Positions 51,708 through 60,704 of a stretch of 64,000 nucleotides of DNA are shown one piece after another. How positions within the stretch are numbered: position 1 is the first letter of the stretch; each line of letters opens with the position of its first letter. Position numbers and translations under genes: made by a program. The DNA comes from Frondihabitans sp. PAMC 28766 (GTDB lineage: Bacteria > Actinomycetota > Actinomycetes > Actinomycetales > Microbacteriaceae), in the NCBI RefSeq assembly GCF_001577365.1, contig NZ_CP014513.1:3162001-3226000 (forward strand), read 5' to 3'. The notes under the pieces are model-generated. The model searched no databases. It saw nothing but the letters and a program-made list of their open reading frames with translations, and was not told the DNA's origin.

Positions 51708-51755
51708 AGATGTGCCCACCCTTTCGTGGATCAGGCTTGCGGAGAAAAGAAGGTG

Positions 51756-52751
51756 TTACTTGGAGGCAGCAGCGTCAGCGGCGGCGTCGATCGCAGCGGC
51801 GTCGGGGTCGACCGCGTTCGCGACCTCGGGGTCCGCCTCGGCGACGGGGCTCGCGACCGGCTCGCCGATCTCCTTGCCCTCGACCTGAGCGTCGGCGTCG
51901 TTCTCTTCGGTCGGCTCGGGGGCGTCGGTCTTCTTGCCCACGGAGGCGACGGCCTCACGCAGGTCGACGGCCTGGACGTCGTCCGCCTCGGTGGTCTGCG
52001 CGAGCAGCTCGGCCTCCCACTCGGCGAGCGGCTCGACGGGGGTCTCGCCCTCTTCCGGCTTCTGGTGACGCTGGATCAGGCCCTCGGCCGCGGCGTCGGC
52101 GACGATGCGCGTGAGCAGGCCCACCGAACGGATCGCGTCGTCGTTGCCCGGGATCGGGAACTGGATCTCGTCGGGGTCGCAGTTCGTGTCGAGGATGCCG
52201 ATGACCGGGATGCCCAGCTTCTTGGCCTCGTCGATCGCGAGGTGCTCCTTCTTGGTGTCGACGACCCACAGGGCCGACGGCGTCTTCGTGAGGTTGCGGA
52301 TACCGCCGAGCGTCTTGTGCAGCTTGTCGAGCTCGCGCTTCTTGATCAGGAGCTCTTTCTTGGTGAAGCCCTGAGTGGTGTCGTCGAAGTCGATCTCTTC
52401 GAGCTCTTTCATGCGAGCGAGGCGCTTCGAGACCGTCTGGAAGTTGGTCAGGAGACCACCGAGCCAGCGCTGGTTGACGTAGGGCTGGCCCACGCGGATG
52501 GCCTGCTCGGAGATGGAGCCCTGAGCCTGCTTCTTGGTGCCGACGAAGAGGATCGTGCCGCCGTGGGCGACCGTCTCTTTGACGAAGTCGTAGGCCTTGT
52601 CGATGTAGCCGAGCGACTGCTGCAGGTCGATGATGTGGATGCCCGAACGCTCGGCGAGGATGAAGCGCTTCACTTTCGGGTTCCAGCGGCGGGTCTGGTG
52701 CCCGAAGTGGACACCCGAGTCGAGCAGCTGGCGGATGGTGACGACGGCCAT
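51756..52751 (-). CDS. rpsB: 30S ribosomal protein S2, extended acidic C-terminus
   Basis: Ribosomal protein S2 has [20 protein letters not shown] at the N-terminus, [30 protein letters not shown] and [20 protein letters not shown]. Length is 331 residues against roughly 240-270 in most bacteria. The last 70-80 residues are a low-complexity Ala/Asp/Glu-rich acidic tail ending in [15 protein letters not shown], common to Actinobacteria but long here. The gene heads the rpsB-tsf pair. The 270-bp gap upstream contains no gene, only the leader and, at its far end, the hairpin that follows the sugar transporter gene. Confidence 0.96.
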   Translation of the reverse strand: MAVVTIRQLLDSGVHFGHQTRRWNPKVKRFILAERSGIHIIDLQQSLGYIDKAYDFVKETVAHGGTILFVGTKKQAQGSISEQAIRVGQPYVNQRWLGGLLTNFQTVSKRLARMKELEEIDFDDTTQGFTKKELLIKKRELDKLHKTLGGIRNLTKTPSALWVVDTKKEHLAIDEAKKLGIPVIGILDTNCDPDEIQFPIPGNDDAIRSVGLLTRIVADAAAEGLIQRHQKPEEGETPVEPLAEWEAELLAQTTEADDVQAVDLREAVASVGKKTDAPEPTEENDADAQVEGKEIGEPVASPVAEADPEVANAVDPDAAAIDAAADAAASK

Positions 52752-52960
52752 GGCCGTTCTCCTGTTCTACGAGCGCACGCGCGCACGTCTTTTCGGTTGA
52801 GTGGACGACCGGTCGGTCGCCGCTGCCTGGTGCCCGAGCGCACTCCCGCCCTCGTGAGAGGGACCGAGTGGGAGCGGAGGCCGGTGATGCCGCACGGGGC
52901 GGACTGGGCACGCGAAGTCAGCCTGCTGAGCAGACTGCGTGGCAATACTAACACCACGAA

Positions 52961-52989
52961 CGCCCCGTCTCCCTGCGGAGGACGGGGCG
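52961..52989 (-). terminator. Hairpin terminator after the sugar transporter gene
   Basis: CGCCCCGTC (52961-52969) pairs perfectly with GACGGGGCG (52981-52989) around an 11-nt loop, 33 bp downstream of the MFS stop on the minus strand. Confidence 0.65.
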
Positions 52990-53021
52990 CCCGTGACCGG
53001 GTGACCAGCAGGATCCTGGGG

Positions 53022-54467
53022 TCAGGCGCTTGCGGTCGCCCCCTGCAGCTCTTCGGTGCCCATCTCTTCGAGCGAGCGGCCCTTCGTCTCTTTGATCTTG
53101 AAGAACACGAAGAAGATCGACAGCAGCGCGAAGAAGGCGAAGATGCCGTACGAGAGCGTGAGACTGACTGCGGCCAACGCGGGGAATGCGACGGTAACCA
53201 CGAAGTTCGCGATCCAGTTGGCGCTCGAGCCGATGCCGAGGGCTGCCGCACGGATGTTGGACGGGAACATCTCGCCGAGCAGCACCCACATGAGCGGGCC
53301 CCAGGTGGCGCCGAACGAGATCACGAAGATGTTCGCCGCGACCAGGGCGATCGGGCCCCAGGCGCCGGGCAGTTGGGGCGCGCCGTTCACCATGTGCGAC
53401 TGGCTGAACGAGATGGCCATGAACGCGAGGCTGACGGTCATGCCGACGGAGCCCCACAGCAGCATGGGGCGACGACCCACCTTGTCGACCAGGGCGATGG
53501 CCACGAAGGTGACAGCCACGTTGACGACAGCGGTGATGGTGGAGATCAAGAAGGACTGCGACTCCTTGAAGCCGACGGCCTGCCACAGGGTCGTCGAGTA
53601 GTAGAAGATCACGTTGATGCCGACGAACTGCTGGAAGATCGCGAGGATAATACCGATCCAGACGATCGGTTTGAGACCGAAGCGGTTGCCGCGGATGCTC
53701 GACTTCTTGGTGAGGTCGGCCTCTTTTTTGATGGCGTCTTCGATGTCGTGGAGGTTCGTCTCGACCGTCTCGGTCGGGACGATCTGCTTGAGCACGTCTC
53801 GCGCTTCCTCTCGCCGCCCCTCGCCGGCCAGATAGCGTGGCGACTCGGGGAGCCGCAGGGCGAGGATGCCGTAGACGACCGACGGGATGATGCCGACGAG
53901 GAACATCCAGCGCCATGCCGCGAATGGGCCGATCATGGCGTCGGCGGAGCCGCCGATCACGGCGAACAGCTGGTCGGAGCCGAGAGCGGCGAAGATGCCC
54001 AACGTGATCGCGAGCTGCTGGAACGACCCGAGGCGGCCGCGGATGCCCTTCGGCGAGACCTCGGAGATGTAGGCCGGTGCGATGACCGACGCGATGCCGA
54101 TGCCGAGACCCCCGACCAGACGCCAGATGATGAAGTCCCAGGTGGCGAACGCGAGACCCGCGAGGATCGAGCTGGCGAAGAACAGGATCGCCGCGATGAA
54201 CATCACCCGGATGCGACCCCAGCGGTCGGCGAAGCGACCGCCGAGATAGGCACCCACGGCACAGCCGATGAGAGCCGAAGCGACGACGATGCCGGACGCG
54301 GCCGAGGGGATGTGGAAAGTCGTCCCGATCGAGTTGACCGCACCGTTGATGACGGACGAGTCAAAGCCGAAGAGGAAGCCGCCGATCGCGGCCACGATGG
54401 CGAGGGCGGTGACCCTCCGGTCGAGTCGTCTCGCTTCGTCGGGTGGGGTGGTTGTCGCTTCGGACAC
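53022..54467 (-). CDS. MFS sugar porter (SP family)
   Basis: This 481-residue sugar:proton symporter-type transporter has twelve membrane segments. Sugar-porter signatures are GGFLFGFDSSVINGAV in segment 1, GGRFADRWGRIRV, the R-x-G-R type loop, YISEVSPKGIRGRLGSFQQL after segment 4, LPESPRYLAGEGR, QQFVGINVIFYYSTTLW in segment 7, DKVGRRPMLLWG, and KETKGRSLEEM at the end. Xylose, glucose, arabinose or inositol are possible substrates. I start at GTG 54467: the larger open frame upstream is low-complexity and would overlap the divergent M23 gene. It interrupts the usual M23-rpsB neighbourhood and is flanked by its own terminator. Confidence 0.9.
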   Translation of the reverse strand: MSEATTTPPDEARRLDRRVTALAIVAAIGGFLFGFDSSVINGAVNSIGTTFHIPSAASGIVVASALIGCAVGAYLGGRFADRWGRIRVMFIAAILFFASSILAGLAFATWDFIIWRLVGGLGIGIASVIAPAYISEVSPKGIRGRLGSFQQLAITLGIFAALGSDQLFAVIGGSADAMIGPFAAWRWMFLVGIIPSVVYGILALRLPESPRYLAGEGRREEARDVLKQIVPTETVETNLHDIEDAIKKEADLTKKSSIRGNRFGLKPIVWIGIILAIFQQFVGINVIFYYSTTLWQAVGFKESQSFLISTITAVVNVAVTFVAIALVDKVGRRPMLLWGSVGMTVSLAFMAISFSQSHMVNGAPQLPGAWGPIALVAANIFVISFGATWGPLMWVLLGEMFPSNIRAAALGIGSSANWIANFVVTVAFPALAAVSLTLSYGIFAFFALLSIFFVFFKIKETKGRSLEEMGTEELQGATASA

Positions 54468-54603
54468 TTCAGATCTCTTTTCCCTCACGGGAAGGGGCGA
54501 CTCGTGATCACCACTCCCCCACAATCGGTGCGCACGAGTCGTTGTGCACAACATGCACAATACTCCGATCCACGAGCCGGACCGGACGGTGCACTCTTGC
54601 CGC

Positions 54604-55212
54604 ATGCGCTGTCCCACCGATTCTGCCCCTCGACTCCGTCGTTTGCCCGCCTTTCTGGTGCTCGCCGCCTGTGGCGCCCTTGTCAGCGCGCTGGCGGTCG
54701 CATCGCCTGCGGCGTCCCTCGGCTCCGTGGTCTCTGTGGGCTCCGGTGCCGCTGCGGGCCCCGCCGCCCGGAAAGCTCCGGGCGACCACGCACTGCCGCG
54801 CTGGTCGTGGCCCGTCCCGTCGCCGCATGACGTCATCCGCGGGTACGACGCACCGGAGATGGTCTGGTCTCCCGGTCACCGCGGGATCGACATCGCCGCC
54901 GCCCCGGGGGCGATCGTCCACGCGCCCGACTCGGGCCGCGTGCACTTCACCGGGACCGTCGTCGACAGGCCTGTGCTCTCGCTCGAGCACGCGGGAGGCG
55001 TCCTGTCGAGCTTCGAGCCGGTCGACGCGACCGTTGCGGCGGGCGAGGCGGTCTCTCGAGGCCAGGCGATCGGCATCCTGCGCCCCGGTCACTGCCCGGA
55101 GTCGGCCTGCCTTCACCTCGGGGCGCGCGTCGATGGCGACTACGTGTCGCCGCTGCTGCTGCTCGGCGAACTGCCGCCGTCGGTTCTGCTGCCGACGGAG
55201 TCGCTGCCGTGA
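54604..55212 (+). CDS. M23-family peptidase-like secreted protein, degenerate site
   Basis: This 202-residue exported protein has a signal peptide (about 12-40, RRLPAFLVLAACGALVSALA). A LytM/M23 domain (about 85-190) has WSPGHRGIDIAAAPGAIVHA, giving the zinc ligands His and Asp (H-x-x-x-D), and CLHLGARVDGDYVSPLLLL for the second metal site. The usual H-x-H is C-L-H here: the zinc-binding second His remains, but the first, catalytic His is Cys. It may therefore act as a wall-binding or hydrolase-activating protein. I prefer ATG 54604, which has a CACTCT 6 nt upstream. An in-frame ATG also lies at 54544. It is convergent with xerC. Confidence 0.75.
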   Translation: MRCPTDSAPRLRRLPAFLVLAACGALVSALAVASPAASLGSVVSVGSGAAAGPAARKAPGDHALPRWSWPVPSPHDVIRGYDAPEMVWSPGHRGIDIAAAPGAIVHAPDSGRVHFTGTVVDRPVLSLEHAGGVLSSFEPVDATVAAGEAVSRGQAIGILRPGHCPESACLHLGARVDGDYVSPLLLLGELPPSVLLPTESLP

Positions 55213-55255
55213 CGCAGTCTCTGTGGCGCGATGCCACCCTCCTGGTCGCGCCGCG

Positions 55256-56176
55256 TCAGGCGCGGGGGTGGGCCGACCGGTAGCTCTCGCGGAGACGTTC
55301 GGTCGAGACGTGCGTGTAGATCTGCGTCGTGCCGAGGCTCGCATGCCCCAGCAGCTCTTGGACCGCTCGCAGGTCCGCCCCTCCGTCGAGGAGGTGGGTC
55401 GCTGCCGTGTGCCTCAGAGCGTGCGGGCCGGCGGGGCCGCCACCGGGCAGCGGCTCGAGGATCCTGGCCACCAGCGTATAGACGGCCCGCGAACCGAGCC
55501 TCCGGCCGGACGCACCGAGGAAGAACGCCCTCGGGGCGGGGCCGCCACCGGGCACCAGCGCGGGCCGCCCACGGTCGAGGTAGGCCCCGAGGGCCGCTGC
55601 CGCCGGCACGCCGAACGGCACGACGCGCTGTTTGGCCCCCTTACCGAGCACGCGGACGGTGAGGCGCTCGAGATCGACGCCGCCGAGGTCGAGACCGACG
55701 AGCTCTCCCACACGGAGGCCCGCGCCGTAGAGCAACTCGATCACCGCGAGGTCACGGAGGGCCCCGGCGTCGCCGGAGGCCGAAGCGGCGGCGAGCGACG
55801 ACAGGATGCCGTCCACTTGCGCTCGCGTGAGCACTCGCGGTAGGCGGCTCTCGGCTTTCGGCGCCCGGAGTCGGACCCCGACGTCGGCGCCGATGCGCTC
55901 GGACTCGTGCAGCCACTTGGTGAGCCCCCGGGCCGATGCTGATCTTCGGGCCAGAGTCGCCCGGGCCAGCCCGATCTCGCTGGCGGCCCAGAGCCAGTCG
56001 CGCAGTGTCTCGAGGTCGAGGCCGGAAGTGTCGGGCTCGCCGTCAATCCGCTTTCGCGCGTGGGCGACGAGCGAATCGAGATCGGTGCCGTAGGCGCGCA
56101 CCGTGTTGTCGCTCAGCCCCCGCGCGTGGCGAAGGTGCGCCAGGAACTCTTCGACGTCGCGAGCCAGGGTCGACAT
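55256..56176 (-). CDS. xerC: Tyrosine recombinase XerC
   Basis: This 306-residue site-specific recombinase resolves chromosome dimers at dif with XerD. The N-terminal SAM-like DNA-binding domain has [25 protein letters not shown]. The catalytic domain contains the Arg in [19 protein letters not shown], the Lys in [14 protein letters not shown]-x-x-R in [20 protein letters not shown], the second His in [17 protein letters not shown] and the nucleophile Tyr in that last motif. Its place in the dprA-xerC-M23-rpsB neighbourhood shows it is the housekeeping enzyme, not a mobile-element integrase. Confidence 0.95.
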   Translation of the reverse strand: MSTLARDVEEFLAHLRHARGLSDNTVRAYGTDLDSLVAHARKRIDGEPDTSGLDLETLRDWLWAASEIGLARATLARRSASARGLTKWLHESERIGADVGVRLRAPKAESRLPRVLTRAQVDGILSSLAAASASGDAGALRDLAVIELLYGAGLRVGELVGLDLGGVDLERLTVRVLGKGAKQRVVPFGVPAAAALGAYLDRGRPALVPGGGPAPRAFFLGASGRRLGSRAVYTLVARILEPLPGGGPAGPHALRHTAATHLLDGGADLRAVQELLGHASLGTTQIYTHVSTERLRESYRSAHPRA

Positions 56177-56188
56177 GGTGGCCCCCAG

Positions 56189-57103
56189 TCAGTCGACGGG
56201 GCGCTTGCGGCTGAAGCGCTCGAACTGCTCGTCGGGCGGCAGAGCCTCGATCCGCGCGAGAAAATCGGAGTCGAGAGTGTCGACGGGCACGTAGTCGTCA
56301 ACGGGAAGGGTCGAGTGCGTGATGCCGTCGGGGTAGACGTGCACGAGCGAAAACGTGCGGAGAGCGTCGATCTGGCGCAGTTCGCGGGGCGGGGCGGTGA
56401 GATCCATCGTGTTGCACGTGGCCGACGCGACGGACACCGGCACCCCGGCGAACAGCCCGAACGTCGAGTAGTGCAAGTGCCCACCCAGGATCGCGCGAAC
56501 ATCGGTGCCGCGCACGACTTCGGCAAGCTCGTCCTGGTGCTGCAGCTGCAGCAGGTTCATCAGCTCGAGCGGCGTCTTGATCGGCGGGTGGTGCAGGGCG
56601 AGCAGGGTGCCGTGCGGAGCAGGCTCGGCCAGCACCCCGGCGAGCCACTCGAGCTGCGCCCCGTCGACGTCGCCGTGGTGGTAGCCGGGCACCGTACTGT
56701 CGAAAGCGATGATTCGGAGGCCACCGACGTCGTACACGCGATCCTGGGGATGCTGTTCGTCGGCGCCTTCGAGCTCGATGCCGAAGAACTCTCGCGAGTA
56801 GACGGGGCGTGCGTCGTGGTTGCCCATCACCCAGACGAGTTCGGCGCCGAGCTCGTCGGCCACCGGTTGGACGATGGCCCGGAGGCGCTTGTAGGCCTCG
56901 GGCTGGCCGAGGTCGGTGAGGTCGCCCGTGATGACGATCGCGTCGGGTCGGCGGCCCGAGCGCTCCAGCTGTGCCAGCGCCGAGGTGATCTGCACGTCGG
57001 TGTCGATCACGCCGCCCCACGGTGCGCGATCCGCCAGAAAGTGCGTGTCGCTCAGGTGGGCGACGGTGAAGTCGGGTGCCGGCGGCCGGATGCTTGAAGT
57101 CAC
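56189..57103 (-). CDS. CpdA-like metallophosphoesterase
   Basis: This 304-residue calcineurin-like phosphoesterase of the 3',5'-cyclic-nucleotide phosphodiesterase class has FTVAHLSDTHF (D-x-H), VITGDLTDLGQPEAYKRLR (GDLTD), VWVMGNHDARPVY (GNHD), LLALHHPPIKTP and ILGGHLHYSTFGLFAG (G-H-x-H). All five metal-binding motifs are intact. Relatives such as CpdA and Rv0805 hydrolyse cAMP and other cyclic nucleotides, and the true substrate is not decided. GTG 57103 has a TAGGCT hexamer 6 nt upstream that overlaps the dprA stop codon, so it is probably transcribed from its own promoter. xerC follows after 12 bp. Confidence 0.88.
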   Translation of the reverse strand: MTSSIRPPAPDFTVAHLSDTHFLADRAPWGGVIDTDVQITSALAQLERSGRRPDAIVITGDLTDLGQPEAYKRLRAIVQPVADELGAELVWVMGNHDARPVYSREFFGIELEGADEQHPQDRVYDVGGLRIIAFDSTVPGYHHGDVDGAQLEWLAGVLAEPAPHGTLLALHHPPIKTPLELMNLLQLQHQDELAEVVRGTDVRAILGGHLHYSTFGLFAGVPVSVASATCNTMDLTAPPRELRQIDALRTFSLVHVYPDGITHSTLPVDDYVPVDTLDSDFLARIEALPPDEQFERFSRKRPVD

Positions 57104-57109
57104 GCAGCC

Positions 57110-57115
57110 AGCCTA
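57110..57115 (-). promoter_or_regulatory. -10 element of the phosphodiesterase gene, leaderless
   Basis: TAGGCT on the minus strand ends 6 nt before the GTG at 57103. Its first three bases are the dprA stop codon. Confidence 0.45.
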
Positions 57116-58342
57116 GCCACGCGGCTCGCCGGGGCGGGGAGACGCGCAGCGCACCCAGCCCGAGTCGCGCTCGGCCGCCCGCCCGTCGAGTTCGAGCACG
57201 GCCAGCGTCGCCCGCACCACGGCCTCGTCCAACCCGGCGCGGGCCGCGAGCTCGGCCTCGCTTCGCGCGCGGCGCTGCGAGAGCGCATCCAGTAGCCGCA
57301 TCTCGTCGGGGCTGTCGCGTTGCGGACCCAGTCGCACGTCGGCGGCAACCAGGCTCGGCCGGATCATCTCCAGGATGTCGGCCGCGCTTGTCACGCAGGC
57401 CACGTCGGGGTCGCGCATCAGGCGATGGCATCCGGCGGAGGCCGGCGACGTGATGGGCCCGGGCACTGCTCCGATCGGACGATCGAGGGAGCGCGCGTGC
57501 GACGCGGTGTTGAGCGCGCCCGAGCGGTGCCCCGCCTCGACCACGACGGTGCCAGCCGTCAGTGCCGCGATCAACCTGTTGCGCTGGAGGAATCGCCACC
57601 GGCTGGGCGACGTGCCGCAAGCGACCTCGGCGATGACGGCCCCCTCGTCGGCCACCCTCTGCAGCAGGTCGTGGTTGCCCGGCGGGTAGTACTTGTCGAC
57701 TCCCCCGGCCATGATCGCGATCGTCGCCCCGGAGGCTGCGAGGGTGGCCCGATGCGCCATCCCGTCGACCCCGTAGGCCCCACCCGAATGGACGCCGACG
57801 CCGAGGCCCACGAGCCCGTTGGCGAGCTCGGCCGCCACCTGCTCGCCGTAGGCCGAGGCCGCGCGTGACCCGACCAGGGCGACGCTCGGCCCGACTGCCA
57901 GCGTCTCGGGCCGGCCCCGCACCCACAGGGCCGCCGGGCCGTGGTCGCCGAGGCTGTCGAGAGCGCCGGGCCAGACGGTATCGCCCGGGACGACCAGCCG
58001 GATGCCGAGCACGCTCGCGAAGCGGAAAGCCGTCCGCACGACGGTGAGGGTGGAGCGCGGCGCCCATCGGCGTCGGGCCGCCGCGAGATCGACCCTATCG
58101 GCGTCCTCGCCGACGGCGGCCATCGACGCCTTCACCTCGTCATCGCCGGAGGCGAGTGACGCCAGCGCCCCGGCCGGCCCGAACGTCCTCCGCAGCAGAC
58201 CTCCGACCCCGTCGCCGGGCTCGACGAGACACGACCACACGGCCGATGCGAAGACGTCGTCGTCGGGCGAGCGCCCCACACCCCGGAGCATGTCGGCGAT
58301 CTCGGCATCGCTGAAGGCCGCGTAGAGGCCCGCCGCGATCAC
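57113..58342 (-). CDS. dprA: DNA-processing protein DprA
   Basis: This 409-residue protein loads RecA on incoming single-stranded DNA. An N-terminal helical part (1-95) is followed by a Rossmann-like domain with ALVGSRAASAYGEQVAAELA, GVHSGGAYGVDGMAHRATLA, GGVDKYYPPGNHDLLQRVAD and RWRFLQRNRLIAALTAGTVVVEAG. The conserved PGPITSPASAGCHRLMRDPD and a C-terminal winged-helix domain (about 335-400) complete it. GTG 58342 follows GGAGG by 5 nt and overlaps the comM stop (GTGA). The comM-dprA-yraN coupling is typical of actinobacteria, whether or not they are competent. Confidence 0.93.
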   Translation of the reverse strand: MIAAGLYAAFSDAEIADMLRGVGRSPDDDVFASAVWSCLVEPGDGVGGLLRRTFGPAGALASLASGDDEVKASMAAVGEDADRVDLAAARRRWAPRSTLTVVRTAFRFASVLGIRLVVPGDTVWPGALDSLGDHGPAALWVRGRPETLAVGPSVALVGSRAASAYGEQVAAELANGLVGLGVGVHSGGAYGVDGMAHRATLAASGATIAIMAGGVDKYYPPGNHDLLQRVADEGAVIAEVACGTSPSRWRFLQRNRLIAALTAGTVVVEAGHRSGALNTASHARSLDRPIGAVPGPITSPASAGCHRLMRDPDVACVTSAADILEMIRPSLVAADVRLGPQRDSPDEMRLLDALSQRRARSEAELAARAGLDEAVVRATLAVLELDGRAAERDSGWVRCASPRPGEPRG

Positions 58343-59874
58343 AGCGACCTCCTGAGCGCGAGAGCGCCGCCGACGTGGCTCGCATCGGGCCGGCCGATGC
58401 CGCCGAGATCGGCGAGCGTCCAGGCGAGTCGCAGCACTCGATCGTAGCCGCGCATCGTCAGCGAACCGCTTTCGAGCGCCCGGTCGATCGCCGAGGTCTG
58501 TTCGAGGCCGAGGCGCTGCTCGCCGCTTCGGAGCCACTGCCCCGGCACCTCCGAGTTGAGCAGCCACGGTGTGTCTCGAAGACGATGCCGTGCTCGAGCC
58601 CGTGCCTCGACCACGCGCCCGCGCGCCTCGTCGCTCGACACCGTCGTCGATCCGCCGTTGGTCGCCAGCCGGAACTGAGCCGAGTCGATTCTCGAGACCC
58701 GAAGCTGCATGTCGATCCTGTCGACCAGGGGGCCCGAGAGCCGCCCGAGATAGCGGCGACGCGCGGTCGGCGAACACGTGCACGCGATGTCGCGCGCGCC
58801 GTACTGCCCGCACGGGCAGGGGTTCGCGGCGAGCACGAGCTGAAAACGGGCCGGGAAGCGGGCTGTCGCCCGGGCGCGATGGATCGTGATCTCGCCCGAC
58901 TCGAGCGGCTGGCGCAGGGAGTCGAGCACCGTCGTCGCGAACTCCGGTGCCTCGTCCAGGAAGAGCACGCCCCTCGATGCGAGCGAAGCCGCGCCCGGCC
59001 TGATCACCGTGCTGCCACCGCCCACGAGAGCCGCCGCACTGCACGAGTGGTGCGGGCTCTCGTACGGGGGCCGCACCTCCAGCTGGGCCTCGACGCCGAG
59101 CCCGCTCAGCGACCGGAGCGATGACACCTCCAGGGCCGCATCCGCCTCGAGATCGGGCAGGATGCCGGGCAGCCGCGCCGCCAGCATGCTCTTGCCCGCG
59201 CCGGGCGGCCCTACCATCAGCAGGTGGTGGCCGCCCGAGGCCGCCGCGATGAGCGCATCGACGGCCGCGGCGTTGCCGATGACGTCGGAGAGCTCGAGGG
59301 CGGTCGTCTCCGACTCCGCCGCTCTCGGTCGGACGAGCGGCTCGACCGGCTCGGGCTCGAAGTCGCCGCCGTGCCAGATGGCGGCGTCGCGGAGGCAGGC
59401 CACCGGCACCACCCGGATCCCCGGCACGAGCGACGCTTCATCGCCGTTGGCGGTGGGAACCATCACGATGCTCGCCCCGGCCTGCGCTGCACCGAGGACG
59501 GCGGGCAGGATTCCGTCCACCGGCCTCAGGCGCCCGTCCAGACCCAGCTCACCGAGATGTACCACCCGCTCGATCGACTCGCGATCGACGAGCTCGGCCG
59601 CTGCAAGAGCCGCGACGGCGATGCCCAGGTCGAACGACGAGCCGTGCTTGGGCAGGGCGGCCGGCGACAGGTTGATCGTGAGCTTTCGCGGCGGCAGGGC
59701 GCAGCCGGAGTTGACCGCGGCGGCCCGCACCCGATCGCGCGCTTCGCCCAGCGATGTGTCGGGCAGGCCGATCAACAGGAAGCCGGGTAGGCCGTCGCTG
59801 ATGTCGGCCTCGATCTCGACGAGGGCTCCCGTGAGCCCCAGCAACGAGACGGCTCGCGTCCGCGCGACACTCAC
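58339..59874 (-). CDS. ComM/YifB-family Mg-chelatase-like AAA ATPase
   Basis: This 511-residue AAA+ helicase-like protein acts, in competent bacteria, in branch migration during transformation. The N-terminal Lon-like ChlI domain (1-195) has DGLPGFLLIGLPDTSLGEAR and KLTINLSPAALPKHGSSFDL. The AAA module has Walker A MVGPPGAGKSMLAARLPGIL, Walker B GVLFLDEAPEF, and the Cys-rich insert LAANPCPCGQYG with IACTCSPTARRRYLGRLSGP. The C-terminal Mg_chelatase_C part has ARARARHRLR. GTG 59874 overlaps the yraN stop (GTGA), and the 3' end overlaps dprA the same way. Confidence 0.92.
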   Translation of the reverse strand: MSVARTRAVSLLGLTGALVEIEADISDGLPGFLLIGLPDTSLGEARDRVRAAAVNSGCALPPRKLTINLSPAALPKHGSSFDLGIAVAALAAAELVDRESIERVVHLGELGLDGRLRPVDGILPAVLGAAQAGASIVMVPTANGDEASLVPGIRVVPVACLRDAAIWHGGDFEPEPVEPLVRPRAAESETTALELSDVIGNAAAVDALIAAASGGHHLLMVGPPGAGKSMLAARLPGILPDLEADAALEVSSLRSLSGLGVEAQLEVRPPYESPHHSCSAAALVGGGSTVIRPGAASLASRGVLFLDEAPEFATTVLDSLRQPLESGEITIHRARATARFPARFQLVLAANPCPCGQYGARDIACTCSPTARRRYLGRLSGPLVDRIDMQLRVSRIDSAQFRLATNGGSTTVSSDEARGRVVEARARARHRLRDTPWLLNSEVPGQWLRSGEQRLGLEQTSAIDRALESGSLTMRGYDRVLRLAWTLADLGGIGRPDASHVGGALALRRSL

Positions 59875-60236
59875 GGCGCCACCCCCTCGAGGTGCTCGAT
59901 GATCTCCGACCCGTCGGGCCACACCGTGACGCCGACGACATCGATGCGGAGACCCCGCTGCGCGACCGCGTGCGTGCTCTTCCACACGACGGCGAGTCTG
60001 CGGAGTCTCGTGAGCTTGTCGGGCGTGACCGCTGCGAAAGGGTGACCTGCGGCATGGCCGCGGCGGGTCTTGACCTCCACGACCACGAGATCGCCCGCCT
60101 CGCGGTCCACCGCGATGATGTCAGCCTCGCCTTCGGGGCATCGCCAATTGGTCTCGAGCACGTGGTAGCCCGCGCGTTCGAGGTAGTGGGCGGCGACCTC
60201 TTCGCCGCGTCTGCCGAGTTCTCTGCTTGTCGTCAT
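59871..60236 (-). CDS. YraN/UPF0102 family endonuclease-like protein
   Basis: This 121-residue protein has a restriction-endonuclease-like (Holliday-junction resolvase related) core: RELGRRGEEVAAHYLERAGYHV, then NWRCPEGEADIIAVDREAGDLVVVEVKTRRGHAAGHP with the D-x-n-E-x-K catalytic pattern. AVTPDKLTRLRRLAVVWKST follows. The role is unproved in this family: replication or repair is suspected. It is the first gene of the tightly overlapping yraN-comM-dprA group. The 126 bp upstream of it hold no gene. Confidence 0.9.
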   Translation of the reverse strand: MTTSRELGRRGEEVAAHYLERAGYHVLETNWRCPEGEADIIAVDREAGDLVVVEVKTRRGHAAGHPFAAVTPDKLTRLRRLAVVWKSTHAVAQRGLRIDVVGVTVWPDGSEIIEHLEGVAP

Positions 60237-60363
60237 GTCGACCTCCTGCGATGAGGATGGTCGAGAGACGGTCGGCGACGAGGGCCGGAACGACGATCTG
60301 TGGACAACTCCGGCCGAGGCCCCTCCTGTGGAGGAGAGGACGAGCCGCGCCTACGGGGAGCGC

Positions 60364-60687
60364 CTACTCGTCGAGCGCGAGCTCTTTCGGCAGCTCGAGG
60401 TCGCGAGTGGTGAGCTCTTCGACGTTGACGTCTTTGAAGGTGAGCACGCGGACGGACTTCACGAAGCGGTCCGACCGATAGACGTCCCACACCCAGACGT
60501 CGTTCATCGTCAACTCGAAGTAGAAGTCGTGCTCGGTGTCGCGGCGCACGAGGTCGACCTCGTTCGCGAGATAGAACCGCCGCTCGGTCTCGATGACGTA
60601 GCGGAACTGCGACACCACGTCGCGGTATTCGCGGTAGAGCGCCAGCTCGACCTCGCGGTCGTAGTCTTCGAAATCGTCGTCGTCCAT
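60364..60687 (-). CDS. DUF2469 family protein
   Basis: This 107-residue acidic protein is conserved across actinobacteria, usually next to rnhB and yraN as here. The sequence opens with an Asp/Glu cluster (MDDDDFEDYDREVELALYRE), then carries YRDVVSQFRYVIETERRFYL and alternating strands (VDLVRRDTEHDFYFELTMND, VWVWDVYRSDRFVKSVRVLT). Function is unknown. The many aromatic and acidic residues and lack of Cys suggest a compact cytosolic beta protein. A TAAGAT lies 9 nt before the ATG. It follows rnhB by 17 bp. Confidence 0.9.
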   Translation of the reverse strand: MDDDDFEDYDREVELALYREYRDVVSQFRYVIETERRFYLANEVDLVRRDTEHDFYFELTMNDVWVWDVYRSDRFVKSVRVLTFKDVNVEELTTRDLELPKELALDE

Positions 60688-60704
60688 TGCCGGATCATCT
60701 TACG

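Noticed and set aside
51726..54830. A 1034-codon plus-strand open frame across rpsB and the sugar porter
   Set aside because: Low-complexity acidic/basic composition and the genes on the other strand are unambiguous, so this is a shadow frame.
55256..56176. Tyrosine recombinase as evidence for a mobile element or prophage
   Set aside because: Sequence and neighbours (dprA, M23, rpsB) show it is the housekeeping XerC. No attachment sites or phage genes are nearby.
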